Shown piece after piece: positions 10,928 through 23,700 of a DNA stretch of 64,000 bases. Numbering within the stretch: the first letter of the stretch is position 1; each line of letters opens with the position of its first letter. Source of the DNA: Lasiodiplodia sp. COLG20 (lineage: Eukaryota; Ascomycota; Dothideomycetes; Botryosphaeriales; Botryosphaeriaceae). Both the position numbers and the translations under genes were made by a program. The DNA is taken from NCBI GenBank assembly GCA_009801085.1, contig VNWV01000007.1:558001-622000 (forward strand). Reading direction: 5' to 3'. Below the pieces are notes generated by a model, which was not told the origin of the DNA, ran no database searches, and saw nothing but the letters and a program-made list of their open reading frames with translations.

Positions 10928-11915
10928 AAACATTCCCTATTCCACGGCTGCTTTACTGGACACCACTTGCATGGCGGACGGCGTTACCTTACGGGATTCT
11001 TGAAAAGTTTTGGTGGTGGTTTGCTGGGGGACCTTTGCATTTTTTGGAGCGCTATTTCGGGATCTGGGAAAAGGGGAAAAAGCGATTCTTCTCTTCTTTG
11101 ACTCTTTCTTCTGTACAGAGAATTCACCTTCTTGTGCCTTCTATCGGAGGGCGAAGAGGCATAATATTCTCTTGTCTTGGTTGTTCGGCTTTAAGGCGAC
11201 TTCTGGACCATGGTACGAGGACAGAGAGATACCCCCGTTCGCTGCCATTCAGCGGTGCGATGCTTCTCTATTTTTTTTTTCTCCCTTTTTCTTGGCTTTG
11301 AAAGCACGATCAATCCGTATCGTCCGTATCACAGAGCGTGCCAAAAGATATGTACAAGCATCTCAGTCCGTGCTATGAGGGAGTTGAAGTAATGGATAGT
11401 TGGATATATCGTGCGGACGAGAATGTCAAATTCAAAATTCTACATACACCTCCGGACAATAGCTTTCAGCTACCCATACGTGTGTTTTTCCTAAAGGGGA
11501 AAAAACAGGAAGAAAAGAAAGGGCTGGGGCATGATTACGCCTAAGGCCTTACTATTCTTCACGCCAGCCTTCGGATACAATACTATCTTCACATACATAC
11601 CTCCACGCTTGTTTGCCGACAAAATCAGGAGCATGATTGTTGAAGTAGAAGAGCCACATATAATATTTACCTAGGATAGAAGGCCTAGTTGGGTTTACTC
11701 CTAGGTACAACAAGAGCGGCATGAAATCCAAAGTAATGAGAGAATGAAAGACATTAATAGACTATCGCTGAAACGAGACCAACCCGACCATGAAAGAGGG
11801 AAACCAAGCGAGAGCGCTGATTGAACCCCAAAAACAAATTGTGGTATCCGTAAGACAGCTAGCGAAGGGGCACCGGGCTCCTTCCAATGGAGATCGACAA
11901 TCCATCGGTGGTTCC
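10928..11915. other. Convergent 3' intergenic gap
   Basis: This is about 1 kb between the ends of RPC82 and the AT-hook gene. It holds T-rich tracts, notably near 11268-11290, as expected in 3' UTRs. Short open frames (10912-11378) read through these tracts and are not credible genes. Confidence 0.4.
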
Positions 11916-14088
11916 CTAAAAGACGTCATCCGGCCACTCAAAGGGAGCGTTGCTCTGCTGAATGGTGACAGGAGGCTTGGAGGTCTGCATCCTCAAGTTC
12001 TCCGGCACCGAAGGCATCGGCGGGACGGACTTGCCGTTGGGCACAACGCTCACAACGTTCTCTGGCGAGGTCGAGCGAGTACTGCGGCGTGTTGGATGAG
12101 AGGGCGTAGCGAGAGCAGATGGCCGGTTTGGGGAGCTGCCCCTGAGTAGAACTTTGGCGGTTGTCACGTCTTCCTCGTTCATCGACTCGATGGCCTCGTC
12201 AATGCTAGCGTGCACAACAGGCTGTTTCTCAGCCTTCGTGACCGCCTTGTCAGTTAAGTTTCCGCGTGCCGGCTTGTCCTGTCCCGGGGCTTCTGTCGAC
12301 CCAGCCTGCTTCACCGGCTTCTCTGGTTGTGCTGCGGAAGCGTTCTTCTTCGGCCTGCCAGGACGCCTTTTCGGAAGGACCTTTGCGGGTTTTTCCAACT
12401 CAGCATCGTCGTTTGATTCAGGGCCAGGGTTCACTGGCAAGTCCTCTTCGTTCCCACTCTTCCTCTTAGCCGATGTAGGCTTGGTCGACTTCTTCAACTT
12501 GCCCTTGGACTTCGCCGGCGAAGCATCTGCGATCCAGATGTCATTAGTCACAGTGAGTGTGGGAAGGTCTATCTCTTCAGCAGCGGGTGCATGCTCGTTA
12601 TCATCCATAACAGGTGGCGGCGAAGATACCATCACGTCTTCACGAGTGTCGGCTTGGTCGGGGAATAGCAGGCGTTCAGAGGGCAATGTAGGCAGAGTTC
12701 CTGTGGGTCCAGAAGCCCTTTTACGGAGAGGAGTTGGAACTCGCGGCTTGTTGCTGTTCAGAGAAGCGGCCAAGTGCGCAGGAAGCGTGGGAACAGGAGT
12801 ACTGTCTCCCAGACAGTCATACAACTCGCGGCGCGCCTCCTTGAGTTTGATTTCTAGGTCGCTGACCCGCTTGTGCAGTTTAAGCTGTTTCTCGATGTCT
12901 TTCTTAGAATGGATCCCGCGAAGCGTGCGAGGTGTCTGAGCATCACTCAAGTCGGCAGTCGGGGATGAAGGGGGAGCACGCTTCGCCAGTTGGGCTTCGG
13001 ACCGGGCCTTCTTCAGGTTCGCGAACGACGGGGTCTTAAAGTGAAGAGCGGACTTGCGCTCCGGCGGAGAAGAGAGGTCAGCGGCGCCTTTCGCAGCATC
13101 CTTCTGCTCATAGGGACGGGAGAAATCTGGCTCGATGCCGGCGACCCCCGAGTCCCTCTGGTTGGAGTGCTCACCTGCTGGCGCGGTGTAGCCCGGGGTG
13201 AAGATCTGGGTTCCATTCGGGATGGCATGAGTGCCCTGGGTGCCCAGCTGGCCCGTCTTCTTTAAGTGCGCATATACCTCGTCGGCCTTCAGCGCCCGTT
13301 CCCTGAGCTGACGCGCCTGCTCGTCAAGTGCCTCTTCAATGAGTTCCTGTCGTGCCTCGCTCCATTTCTGCTGCATTTTCTGCCAGATGTTGATCGGGTT
13401 GAAAGTCGCGGCAAGCGAACGCCCAAAACGAAAGATGCCCGACTCCCTGGTGTTAGCGCTACTCGCGGAGGCAGTGCTCGTCACGGATTGGTTCGGATGG
13501 TGCGAGGAACCGCGAAGAGAACCACGATGGTGCGTCGGCGCGGTATCGTTGGCAGCGTGGTAGTCCTCCATGAGCTGGTCAATGGGCGCAATGCCGCGAG
13601 AGGCGGGAAAGAAGCGGGTAAAGACACTGGGCGGCTGGCTGCTGGCACGGTCGTGCATGCTGGCCTCCTGGAACCTAGACAGGCGGCTAGGCGACGAAAC
13701 TTGGCGACGGCTGTGCGAGCCTTTGCTGCGGCGACTGCGCTGGGAGGAATCAGGAGACCAGGCCTGGTCCTCCGTCAGCGGCCAGTTCGCAGAACGGCGG
13801 CGCTTGGATGAGTAGGAGGCATCGTCCACCTCGCCACCGGGCCGCGGTCCAATATCTATGTCGTGGGATTTGTGGCGGCGCTTCCTTGACCCTTGGTCGG
13901 GCTTCAGATCGGTTGGGGCGTCGTTGTACATGGAGGTCGAGGGAAGCTGCAGGCCGTCGGTGATGGACGAGCGGCGGCGAGATGCGACAGGGAAGTGAGA
14001 GTCGTCCAAGTGTGCGTCCTGCGGGCACTTGTTAGTCGTCGCCGGTGCGGCCAGTGGAGGTTTTGCGCACGCTGTTGAGTTGCGCCAT
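11916..14088 (-). CDS. AT-hook nuclear protein of unknown function
   Basis: I do not recognise a named family. The model has a short first exon (14088-14071, MAQLNS) and one long exon (14018-11916), giving 706 residues. The 52-nt intron has a GACTAAC branch site and a CCGCAG end. The N-terminal 150 residues are Ser/Arg-rich with basic clusters (SRKRRHKSHD, SSKRRRS) that look like nuclear localisation signals. A central block around residues 195-265 (FRFGRSLAATFNPINIWQKM) is hydrophobic-aromatic and probably the conserved core. A coiled-coil stretch with SKKDIEKQLKLHKRVSDL follows near residue 375. An AT-hook (KRRPGRPKK) lies near residue 555, so minor-groove DNA binding is likely. The C-terminus ends APFEWPDDVF. 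The rest is low-complexity. Its role is unknown. Confidence 0.8.
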
Positions 14089-14856
14089 GGCGAAGGGCGC
14101 GCGCGGCGGTGACGCGCTGAAACGCTGGAGAATTGGCGGATCGTCTAGCGTCGTCGGGCGCGTGCAGGCAGGCGGGCGGATATCAATGGTCTATATGTAA
14201 AGCGGGAGCGGCCGTAAGTCGTGGAAGCGTTACGCGGGTCGGCAGTTGCGGGGAGAGGCTGCGGCTTGGACGTCGCGTGAAGAGCGGGCGCGGGCGTGTC
14301 GTCGCGTTTCCACCCATGCCCACTCATGCAGCCACGCTCGCGTCCGTTTCCACGGCGATGGCCTGTTCACCAACCATCTGCGCAAGAGCACCGTCGCTTC
14401 TGCACCAGCCGATTTCAACCGTCGTGCTCGAATACGAAACCTCCATTTTGTGTGCTTATCTAACTACCGAGAGCCACGTTCCAGATATCCACCCATAGTG
14501 ACAAAGCGCTGGGCATTCGCTCTAACCACCCAAGACGAAGCCGTACGTGTCCTCCCGGGGACGAACAAAATCCAAACAAAAGCATGCCGGCTGGCGGAAA
14601 GTGTACAGGCTAAGAGAATGCTGCATTAAAGGGAGGGTCTGGGCCAATGTGCCCTCGGTCAGAGAATAGGAAATGGCAACAACATATGAACCCACAATGC
14701 GCCGGCTCAAAAGGGAATCCAACGTAAAGAAAATGGTATCGTCGTCAGGCCGAATGTTGCGGCTGCAAAGAATCACACAGAAAGCAACAACTCCTAGCGT
14801 AGCAACGCTCACAATCTTAACAACTAACGCAGAAACTTCGTCCACAACCGCCGGAC
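14089..14856. promoter_or_regulatory. Upstream region of the AT-hook gene and veA 3' region
   Basis: Both flanking genes are on the minus strand. The stretch should hold the veA 3' UTR (lower coordinates) and the promoter of the AT-hook gene. I see no supported gene. Confidence 0.4.
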
Positions 14857-16723
14857 TTAGTTCGACAAAGGCACACGCCTGCTCCGGTGCGTGCCGTCCG
14901 CGCGGCGGTAGCTCATTGCACGCTCGTCGAGAATCTCCTCGTCCGTCGACGCGTCGAGAGCACTCAAGCCACCATCATCCACCGGCAGATTCACGTTGGG
15001 GCGGGCCCCGCCGCGCAGCGGTTGCTCAATGTGGTTCGTGTCGAACGTAGCCGAAAACGAGCGCTTGGTCGAGCCAGCCAGCGTCTGGCTGCTCGAGTCG
15101 CTGTGGCTGCTGTAAGGCTTGCTGGCGTAGCCACGCGAAGCCAATGGCTCATTGGGCGCTCCCACCGGGCCAGACATGGGAATTCCAGCAGACATTGGGT
15201 ACGAAGGAGAAACCGGCTCAAGCTTGTCAGTAGGAGGCTGGAGTGTCTTGAGAGGCGCAAGACTGTAACCATTCATCGAGTGCGAGCTGGCAGGAGCCTG
15301 AGATCCATTCGGGTGAGGAGCCTGGGAGCTGGGCATGGGTTGCGCAGGAGGCGGGTTCATCTGGCTTTGGTGCCGGTTGTATCCCGAGTCCAAGGTTCCG
15401 AAAGGCGCGCCCATTTGGTTGGGCGTTTGCTGCGGGCCAGCCAAAGACGGACGGCGGTATTCCGAACCAGCGCTGCTGTAATCCAAGCTGTCATGTCGGA
15501 CAGGAGCCGGCTGCTCGTAGTGCCCGTACTGCTGGTTCGAACTGTAACCGTAGGGCTGGGCCATTGGCATCTGGGGCTGGGCCTGCGGCTGCCAAGAGTG
15601 TTGAGACTGCATGTAAGGGGCCTGAGGAGGATGCATGGCCGGCTGCTGTGGCGCAGGAGGATACTGGCTCTGGTATTGCGGAGCAGGCGCAGCCGGATAC
15701 TGCATCTGCGACGAGTACGCATTCTGGGGAGCCTGCGGAGGCGGCATCTGGTTCTGGTAGCCCTGCTGGTACGAATTGGCCATATCCTGCATTGAAGGAC
15801 GACGAGGCGGCGGAGCAAACGACGCGTTGCTCGCGTTACTCTGCGACCTCGGACGGTCGCTTCCATCGGTCATGGGCTGGGGCGTGTGCACAGCATTTTG
15901 GCCATAGACATCTGGGGTAGCCGTCCGGTTCCGCTCATAAGCCGTCTTTTCCTCGTACTCATCCCAATCCTCCTTGGCCTTGTTGTCGCGCCTCCTCATA
16001 CGCACATCACGGCGAATGCGGACGCGGCATCCCTGCTCAGCAACCATACGACTCAGAGCAGTGCTTTCGGTAAGACCAGGGAACTTCTTAGCGCTGAAAA
16101 CGCTGAAAGGAGCCGACTTGACTTCCAGCCGGTGGGACACGTGGGCATCGACGCGGCCATTCTGAACGTTCTCGCCGCGGTCGTCGGCGTCCATGTCCTT
16201 GTGCTCCTTCAATTCCTCATACAGGGCAAAGCTCAGACGATACTTTCCTTCGTGGCGAACAGACAGATCCGGGAAAATGAAGTAACCAGCGGGACTCGGA
16301 CGATCCAAATAAGCCATGCCGGCCACGGGAGTTCCAGTCAAGACGGGGAAGCTAGCTGGGTTAGGCTGAACGCGTCCTTGGGCAATTGAGCGTGCGTTTT
16401 CGAGCGTAGCGAACAGGAAGAAGTTCGCGTTGTAGGAAAAGGTGATGTCGTTCTGCCTGTTCTCACCCTCGAAGATACGCAGCTCAACAATCGGAGGCGG
16501 GTCGACGGGACGGCGATCCGCAGAAGCTTGATGCGAGTCAGTCGAATCTCTCGGGTTGCGTCGGCTGGTGGGTGAGCTCACACTTAGCTCCAGAGCCACA
16601 GGCTCTGGCGCGCTCAGGCTGCTGGATGACACTCATCTGGTACGTGATCTTCTTGCCTTCCTTGGTCATCCTGGAGGATGAGCTCAAGGTCTCGTTGGCC
16701 ACGGGAATGATACTCGTCGCCAT
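14857..16723 (-). CDS. veA: Velvet-family developmental regulator VeA
   Basis: VeA is the light-dependent bridge of the VelB-VeA-LaeA complex, which couples development to secondary metabolism in filamentous fungi. The exons are 16723-16582 and 16526-14857, giving 603 residues. The 55-nt intron is placed so that [10 protein letters not shown] joins [20 protein letters not shown], the invariant velvet sequence. The velvet domain spans about residues 25-235 and includes [38 protein letters not shown] and [17 protein letters not shown]. The start at 16723 keeps the N-terminal basic region ([10 protein letters not shown]) that in Aspergillus VeA belongs to the nuclear import signal. Residues from about 260 to 500 are Gln/Pro/Tyr-rich and disordered; the tail is acidic ([14 protein letters not shown]). 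No LaeA or VelB gene lies in this window. Confidence 0.95.
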
Positions 16724-18018
16724 GGTTGCTGGTGCTGGAGGGGATCAAACGGTCGGAGAAAAAGATGCTGGGACACGAGGGACAGTTTAGCGGACTGGTG
16801 GCCTAACAGCAGAGCGTGGGAAGCGGCTCCCTTGCATGGCGTGTCGACGCGCATGCCTGAGAAGAGCCAAGAATGGCACTCACGGGAATGATGGAGTCGC
16901 ACACAAGGACGATCCAAGAGCAGCAGAGGACGACGCCGCTGAATTGGTATCTGGATTGGGGGCACTGGTTAGCTTGGTTTGCGTGCGAGGAGCCGAGGGC
17001 AGGGCTCAAGCGAACGGGCGTGCGGCGTGAGAGAGGTCAAAGGCGGACGAGGGCGGCAGCACTCACAATTGCAGAGATAAGAAGCAGCGAGCGACGTTAG
17101 ACAGGGACAATGGCGCGAGCGGGAGCTGGTGGGCGCGGTTGTCAGACGAGCAGCAGCAGGCAGGCGGGCGCGCGGTCGCACCGTGTCGAGGCGGCGCTTG
17201 CACAGGGAGGTGCAACGTACGAGGAGGTTCGGCAGGCCCGCGGGCGTCGACGTCTCGGAGGCAGAGTCGACGGAAGGGTTGCGGGTGCGTCGCTCTCTGA
17301 AGGGCCAGAGAGGAGAGGTCGCAGCGATGGGTGAGAAGACGGGCGGGAGCGAGTCGGGGGATGGAGGAACCGGCTGGCTGGGGACTGGCGCTCGGACTTT
17401 TCTTTGGAGCGCTCGCTTTGGTAGCCGCTCTCCCCGTCGCTCCCGCCGCTTGACTCGCAAGTTCCTCTCATCCCACGCTGCCGGGCCTGGGGGCTTGGGG
17501 CCCGCCGCTTCGCCACGGCGACACACGCGCGCCCACCGCGGCCCGGCGGGCAAATCTGCCTGCGCTGCGCCCGCGCTGCGCCTGCTGTGCTCTCGCCGGC
17601 GCTGGAGCGAGCCTATCGCCCAGGCGTCTCGAGCCGAGAGGAGAGACACCAGACAGCGCCGCGTCTCGACATCCCTGCTTTGAGCTGAGCCCATCAGCCG
17701 CCCCCCGGCCTGTGCGCCCGGGCCCGGAATCCCGCCCAGCGCAGACGGGACGGCGCTGCGGAGATGGCACAGCGGGACGCGGGTGCGTTTGGGCTGGCGA
17801 GATTGAGCTGGCCATGGTCCTTGCGATGGATCCCTCGCACTCTCGCTTCCTGCGGCGCGCCCGCCTGGAGGGCTCTCGCAGCCGTCTGCACATCGGCGAT
17901 GCGCCCGATCAGTCACACCATGGCTGAAGACCAGCCTGCCGGCACTCAACGGTGCTGGGTGGTCCCTGGCGGGCTTTGTGCGCCGGAAGGGGAATGGGAG
18001 GGGCGTGTTTGCCAGCAA
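16724..18018 (-). promoter_or_regulatory. veA leader and promoter with two candidate 5'-UTR introns
   Basis: Upstream of the veA start I see two well-formed intron candidates on the minus strand. One is 16883-16768 (GTGAGT donor, CGCTAAAC branch, CCCAG end). The other is 17066-16951 (GTGAGT donor, AGCTAACC branch, ATCCAG end). Each is 116 nt. This suggests a spliced, GC-rich leader reaching past 17 kb. A 349-codon frame over 16969-18018 crosses the second intron, is dominated by Arg/Pro/Ser/Ala, and I reject it as a gene. Confidence 0.5.
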
Positions 18019-20764
18019 TCAGGCCATTTGTGCCGTGGCGGCGCCGTCCCAGCCCGGCAGTGATTGGGGGCCCACGCACAAGGGTGCTGATCCTGGGCTC
18101 CAATCGGCCGGCGAGCCCGCACACCCTCTGATTTGGTGCGCCCTTTCGCAGCAGGCAGGTGGCTTTGGCGATCAGATCACCCTTTGCAAGAGACACAGTG
18201 TCGGCGGGGAACCAAGGAGGCTGTGGCGCCCACGTTTTGCACCGCGAGCCTCAGCCGGCCGCCTGCCAGCCTACACGCAACCACCCGCATGCGAACCACT
18301 CCTGCTCGTCTTGACACATGCAGACCATCGCGGTGCCTGCGCCGAACCACCGCCCCGGCAAGCCAGCTGCCTGGGAGCTGCCCGCCGGGCCTTTTCGCTC
18401 CAACATGCTATTGCACGATCGGCTGCGCTCGAGCACGCATGCATCCCTGAGCGAGCTTACCTTCCTAGTTAGGGCCTCGTTAAATTTAAATAAAAGTGCC
18501 GCCGTCCTCCAGCCTCGCCGCATCACCCTCGTCGCTCCAACACGTGCGGCTTCCTCGCGCTCGCCGTCTGCCGCCAGCGAGCGTGCTCTGCGACACGACT
18601 CGGCCCAGTCTGCAACCTCTCTACAGCGGCAGCTGCGAGCGCGGCTGTGTCGGTGTCGGCATCTCTCCAGCCTGCTACTAGCGTCAGCCGCTATCGTTAT
18701 TGTGCCGAAGGAACCTTTCGACTTTCAAGCCACCGAAACCCCACGTCACCGCGCTTGGACGTCATACTGGAGAGCGACGCCAGCGCCTCGAACACGCCAA
18801 AATACCACCTGACGACTTAGGTTACATGCAAGCGCGCCGCGAAGCATCGAGTTGATTAACCTGCTGCAGCCGTTACCTGACACTCGCGCTGGATCCTTCG
18901 AGGCATGCGCTAAAGGCAAGCTTTCTGCCAGTCTTCTTGCTCGTTCGGCACGCGCTGCGACGCAATATGGAATGTCTCGCATCTGTTCGACAAACACGTT
19001 GGATCCGGTTGACGTATTTCGTCCTGCTGCTATCGCGTGCTGTCGAGCATTCCACTAGCCCTGCGTACCAAACCCAGATCCGACCGCGTGTTGCCTCGCC
19101 GCCTGAATGCTGGGTGCTCCTTAGCACATGTCCCGGTGCCAGGGTACGAACTCTGCACCCTTCTAGATCCTCAGTAGAATTATCCTTTTGCTCGGCACCC
19201 GTCAGCAGTACCGCGCTTACCTTCAGGGCCGTGGACCGGATTCCGACACATTCATGCAGCGTATCACATCAAACACTGGGGGCGTATTTGCGCAGCCTTT
19301 CGTTTCAACCATGCAGGCCCACGCACGCGTACTCATTCTCGTATGCCCAGCCGAACTCAACCACGCCGGCTCGTTCTAGCTACGCACAGCCGCAGCGACA
19401 ATAGCACGGCCGCGTCCATTCCATTATATCCTTGCCCCCTGCGAACGCCACACATGCACTAGTTTTAACCTTAGCGTCGGAAATGTCATACTTAGAAAGC
19501 TCCCAGCCAAGAAAGACCTACCTCTCAGCGATCCAATTTCCAAACAAAGCAGCGGCTCTTCTTGCTACGGCTGACGGAAAGGGGGGCGGGCAAGGAGGGA
19601 TGCGGTGGCGGCGAAAAGGGACGGGATTCGGGTGAAACCAGGTAAGACATCAATTACTAGTTTCGGCATTCTTGCTGCTTTCTGTGCGATTGTCATGACG
19701 GGGGGACGGCACTACTTTGAAGCGTCACGCGCTAAACTTGGGCCCCCTACCTCACCCGCCCCCAAATATTGTGCTGCCGGTCAGCGCTTTCGTGCGTTAG
19801 TCTCCAGACATGTCTATGGTTTCTTTTTCCCGGGACCCGGCCTTTGGAGAAAGAAGAAAAGACAGGGCGAGGATCACTATGAATGGTCTTCCCAAATCAC
19901 GTGGAGTCCTCTCATTGCTCACATGGTTGACCACCATCGTATCATGGCAGCCGGCTTTGTTGGAGCATAGAGACATCTCACTTTGTCGCACAATCGTGAC
20001 CAGCCGCTTGTCTAGGCTTGACAGGCACCAACTATCGCGTCCCATGCGCCCCCCTCCTCCCCTTTCCCCAAACTCTTGCTTTTCTTCTTCTCGATCACTT
20101 GAAAATAAAGGAGAACGGAATGACTTCATGAAGTATATCTATGCATCGTTGCTCGCATGTTCTTATGTTCGTCTCTAAAAACCAACGTAAATCAGTGACG
20201 TGATCATTGCCTGACTGAACATTAGTCATTTCCTAGAAGCAGAACGCGGCATTTGCTTCTGTCCTTGCCAAAACGACGAACATCTTGATCGCTTTTCCTC
20301 CCGAGAGATCATATGATCGTTCAGCCTTCAAGAGCCCGAGTAATGTCAAATCGCGCATAACTGGGAAGTCTCATGGCCCTAGTACTTCCTCGTAAGGTCA
20401 GGTGTGGAACGTCTGGGCTTCGGGTAGCGCTATCCATTTTGACACTAATGTTGCTTTATGATCAAAATGCATACGAACCCTTGGGTCCTAGATGACTGTA
20501 TGGTGAGTGGAACTCGAACCCTCCCATACGCCAAACGCACCACATATACCCTTCGCGTTGAAACTTCCGGCTGTGCATCCGTGCCAGAGGGACAAAGCAA
20601 AAGGCAAAAGAGATCCTAAATCGAATGTTGAAAGCAGTCAATTACAATGTCTACTCTATAAACCCATTCACTCTCAAGCTGCCTCTCAACAATGATCCAA
20701 GCGCTTCATCTAAGTCATCTCATGGCGGTTCATCACGCAAATCACTCCCGACTCTCACCGTATC
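18019..20764. other. Long gene-poor stretch between the veA leader and TRS130
   Basis: No gene is supported in these 2.7 kb. Open frames are short, rich in Arg/Ser/Pro and lack family features. An isolated A+T island near 18479-18495 (TAAATTTAAATAAAAG) is followed on the plus strand by C/T-rich DNA, which resembles a promoter. A pyrimidine tract runs at about 20041-20095. It could be extended veA regulatory DNA or hold a non-coding transcript. Neither can be shown from sequence alone. Confidence 0.35.
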
Positions 20765-23700
20765 CTAGACCTCAGCTTCGACCTCAGCTTCCGCCTCAGC
20801 TGAGTCCCCGTCTCCACTCGCTTGCTTCTCTGCAAACTCGGTCGGCAAGCCCATCGCAGCCGCCACCCACTGGCCTTCTCCCAACTCATCCGCTGTTCCG
20901 TAGTATTCCTCCCTGCCCCCTGCCTCCAACAAGACCGACTCCGAGGCCGCCTTATCCCCAGCCTCGCTGCCGAACACGCCCACGCCCACAGTCACGCTCT
21001 TCCAGTCCGGCACGACCTGCACGCACGCGTGCTGGCTGATGAGGTCCATTTCGCAGGTGATCAGCTGCTGGTCGCTCCCGCCTCTGTCCCTGCTCACCTC
21101 CCTCGACCCGCTCCCTCCCGCAGCCTTGTCCTCCTTCGGCAACGGCCGGATCGCCACGCTCGGCAGCCATCGCGGATAGCCCTCGCGCAGCGGCACGAGC
21201 GTGAGCGGGAAGCTCTTGATCTCGCCCTCCCTGGCCTCGAACTGCACGCGGCGCGCACCGCCCAGCAGCCAGATGTTCGGGTCTGCGTCGATCTCGTACA
21301 CGAAGCTGACGGGGTCGTCGGGCGCGGTGAGGTTGGCCGCCTTGACGAGCGACGACACTTCGTCCCACTTGCGCGTGTGCTTTATGCGGAGGGTGGCGGT
21401 CAGAGGGGCGCCTAGGGGTGCGATGGGCGGAGTGAAAGCCGGCGACGGGACTGGCGTGATGAGGTCGAGGTGGGCGATGTTGAGGATCTGGACGCGCGGG
21501 ACGGCGACGGTGATGGTGATGCGGCGAGTGATTGGCGAGATGATGGCCTCGGTACGGTCTTTCGGGGGAGTGACGTCAATAGTAGGATTGCTCTTGTGCC
21601 ACTCCTCCAACCAATCCTGCAATTCCTCTCGTATGCTGGTTGGGAGGCTACCAATGGTCGCACTCCAGCCGGCGTCTTCAAACGAACCACAACGGAGCTC
21701 GTCATCAAATGAGGCCCGGTGCCAGTCATCGGCTGTAAGGTTTACCTTCAGATTCTCCCACAAGCGTGGAAATAGTAATCTGCTCAAATAGGCAAACTTG
21801 CTTTCCTGAACCGATCTGGAAAACTTTTCTTCCAGCTTCTCATAGACGTGGTCATCGAGACAGCGGTAGTTGATTGTGAGGGAAAGATTGGAGTCTGCGG
21901 CATTTGCCAAGCTGGAGCCCTCTTTCCTGAGGATTCGATATACAAAGGCAGGCGGCTGGCCTGGGCGTACCGGATTCCGAGATCCATAGAGCTTGGCCGG
22001 ATCAACATCAAACGCAGGCGTGCCCTTGAGCTGGATGTTCAGCACGTCCAAAGGTACATGATTGGACGTGGTAACTTTAAATGTGGAGAGGAGCATGCGC
22101 TCCATAAATTGGTCATGCACGTTGACATCGAGCGGCAACTCAATGTTGATAGTGCAGTTATCGCGGAATTCGCATTCCCCTTGCTCCGTGTGGTAGATAA
22201 CCTCAAGCTTGATGTGGAGCTCGGACAGGTTTACCTCCAACTCGTACGGAATGCTGATCCTTGTGGCAGTCTGTGCCGCCATCTCTGACAGCCCAAAGAC
22301 GCCTGGGGCCGGCCGATCTGTGATTTTGCCGTCTCCATCAAATACCTTCGCATTGGCCGTGCGCAGCCTCAGTCCAGCTGACGCGGCTTTCAGATGTACC
22401 TCGGCTTTAGTGATGTTGTTTCCGAATGTGCGGCAGTCTAGCTCTAACGACTTGATCTTGTCGATATGGATTGCGCGTGCTACTGTTAACTTGGCATCGA
22501 ATGCTTCAGCGCGGGGGTAGACGAGAACGCGAAATTTCTTGGGAACTCGCGAGCTCGACAAGGATGCACCTGGGATCGAGATGCCTAGTGGCTGCAAGGT
22601 TTCTTCTTTCTTGACCGTCTCGTATGTGAAGTGGATCTTCTTCGCTTCCAAAACGACTTTGTCGACGGCGTAATAGCCGAGAGTAACCACCTGCTCTCGT
22701 TAAAAGCCGCTAGTCAAGAAGCTTCCGGGTCAGAACTTACATTCGTGTGGACCCATGCAATGGTTTGTCCTTGCTTTACGTCAAGCTTTTCTTTTGTTTC
22801 CAACCAGATGTCTCGATTCTCTCCGGGGTCCATGCTAACAAGACGAATCTTCGCTCTGTCAAACTCCATGTTGTCTTCAAGAAGATGACGGAAAGTGAGC
22901 ATCATTTGAAAGCTATCTTGTTCCGGGTAATGTTGGATGTAGGGGTTCACGATGACGTCGGAGAAGTAGCGGTTCATTGGCGCAGGGACATCGTACGGCA
23001 ACCCCTCGGAAAAGGATACCAACTCATGGAGGATGCCAGTCGTGTCTAATCGATCATCATCAATCCACGGGGTGTGAATTGATGCTCGACGCATCTTGAG
23101 AGAGACAGAGGGCTTTCTGTTGGATGCTGACTTTGCCAAAAGATCAAGCAGTACCCTGACATACTCGTCCTTCCGGTTGAGTTTCTTGAGACACTGAGCA
23201 TACATCTTCAGCATGGTGACCTCCACAAGGTTCCACCTGTTCTGCGCGTACAGCGGTGCCATTCTGCTGAAGTATGTGGCCGCCGCAGAGAAGTCTCCCG
23301 ATTCACTGTAGATTGATTAGAAATATCCTTTGCAAGGGACGAAGACAAGCTTACAATTTCAGTGCAGCGAGATCACCCATTATGCTCTCTGCAGATTTGG
23401 ATCTAGTTGCTGCAAAATAATGCTTGACGGCAAGGTCGCTCAGTTGCTGCAGAATATATTAGCAATTTCACCCAACCACTAGTGGATTTCAATACCTCGT
23501 AGATGTTCCTGAAATCTTCGTTGGAATCCAGGGCTCCCCGCAGCGTGCTTTCGCAGATGCCCGCAATCTTCCCGTCTTTAGAGCCTTTGTTGTCGTCATT
23601 CTGCTCCTGCTCTTCTTCGGGTGCTGACTCTGACTTGTCGTCGTCGAGTGAAACATCGGTAAATTTGTTTCCTTCATGTTGTGCAGCTACCGCAGCCCAA

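Noticed and set aside
16969..18018. 349-codon minus-strand open frame upstream of veA
   Set aside because: Dominated by Arg/Pro/Ser/Ala as expected from GC-rich DNA. It overlaps equally long frames on the other strand, has no domain, and crosses a strong candidate 5'-UTR intron of veA.
20497..20528. tRNA-like motif (TTCGAGTTCC on the minus strand)
   Set aside because: Resembles a B box, but the T-arm does not pair, no acceptor stem or A box fits, and the site is better read as a short inverted repeat (GTATGG/CCATAC).
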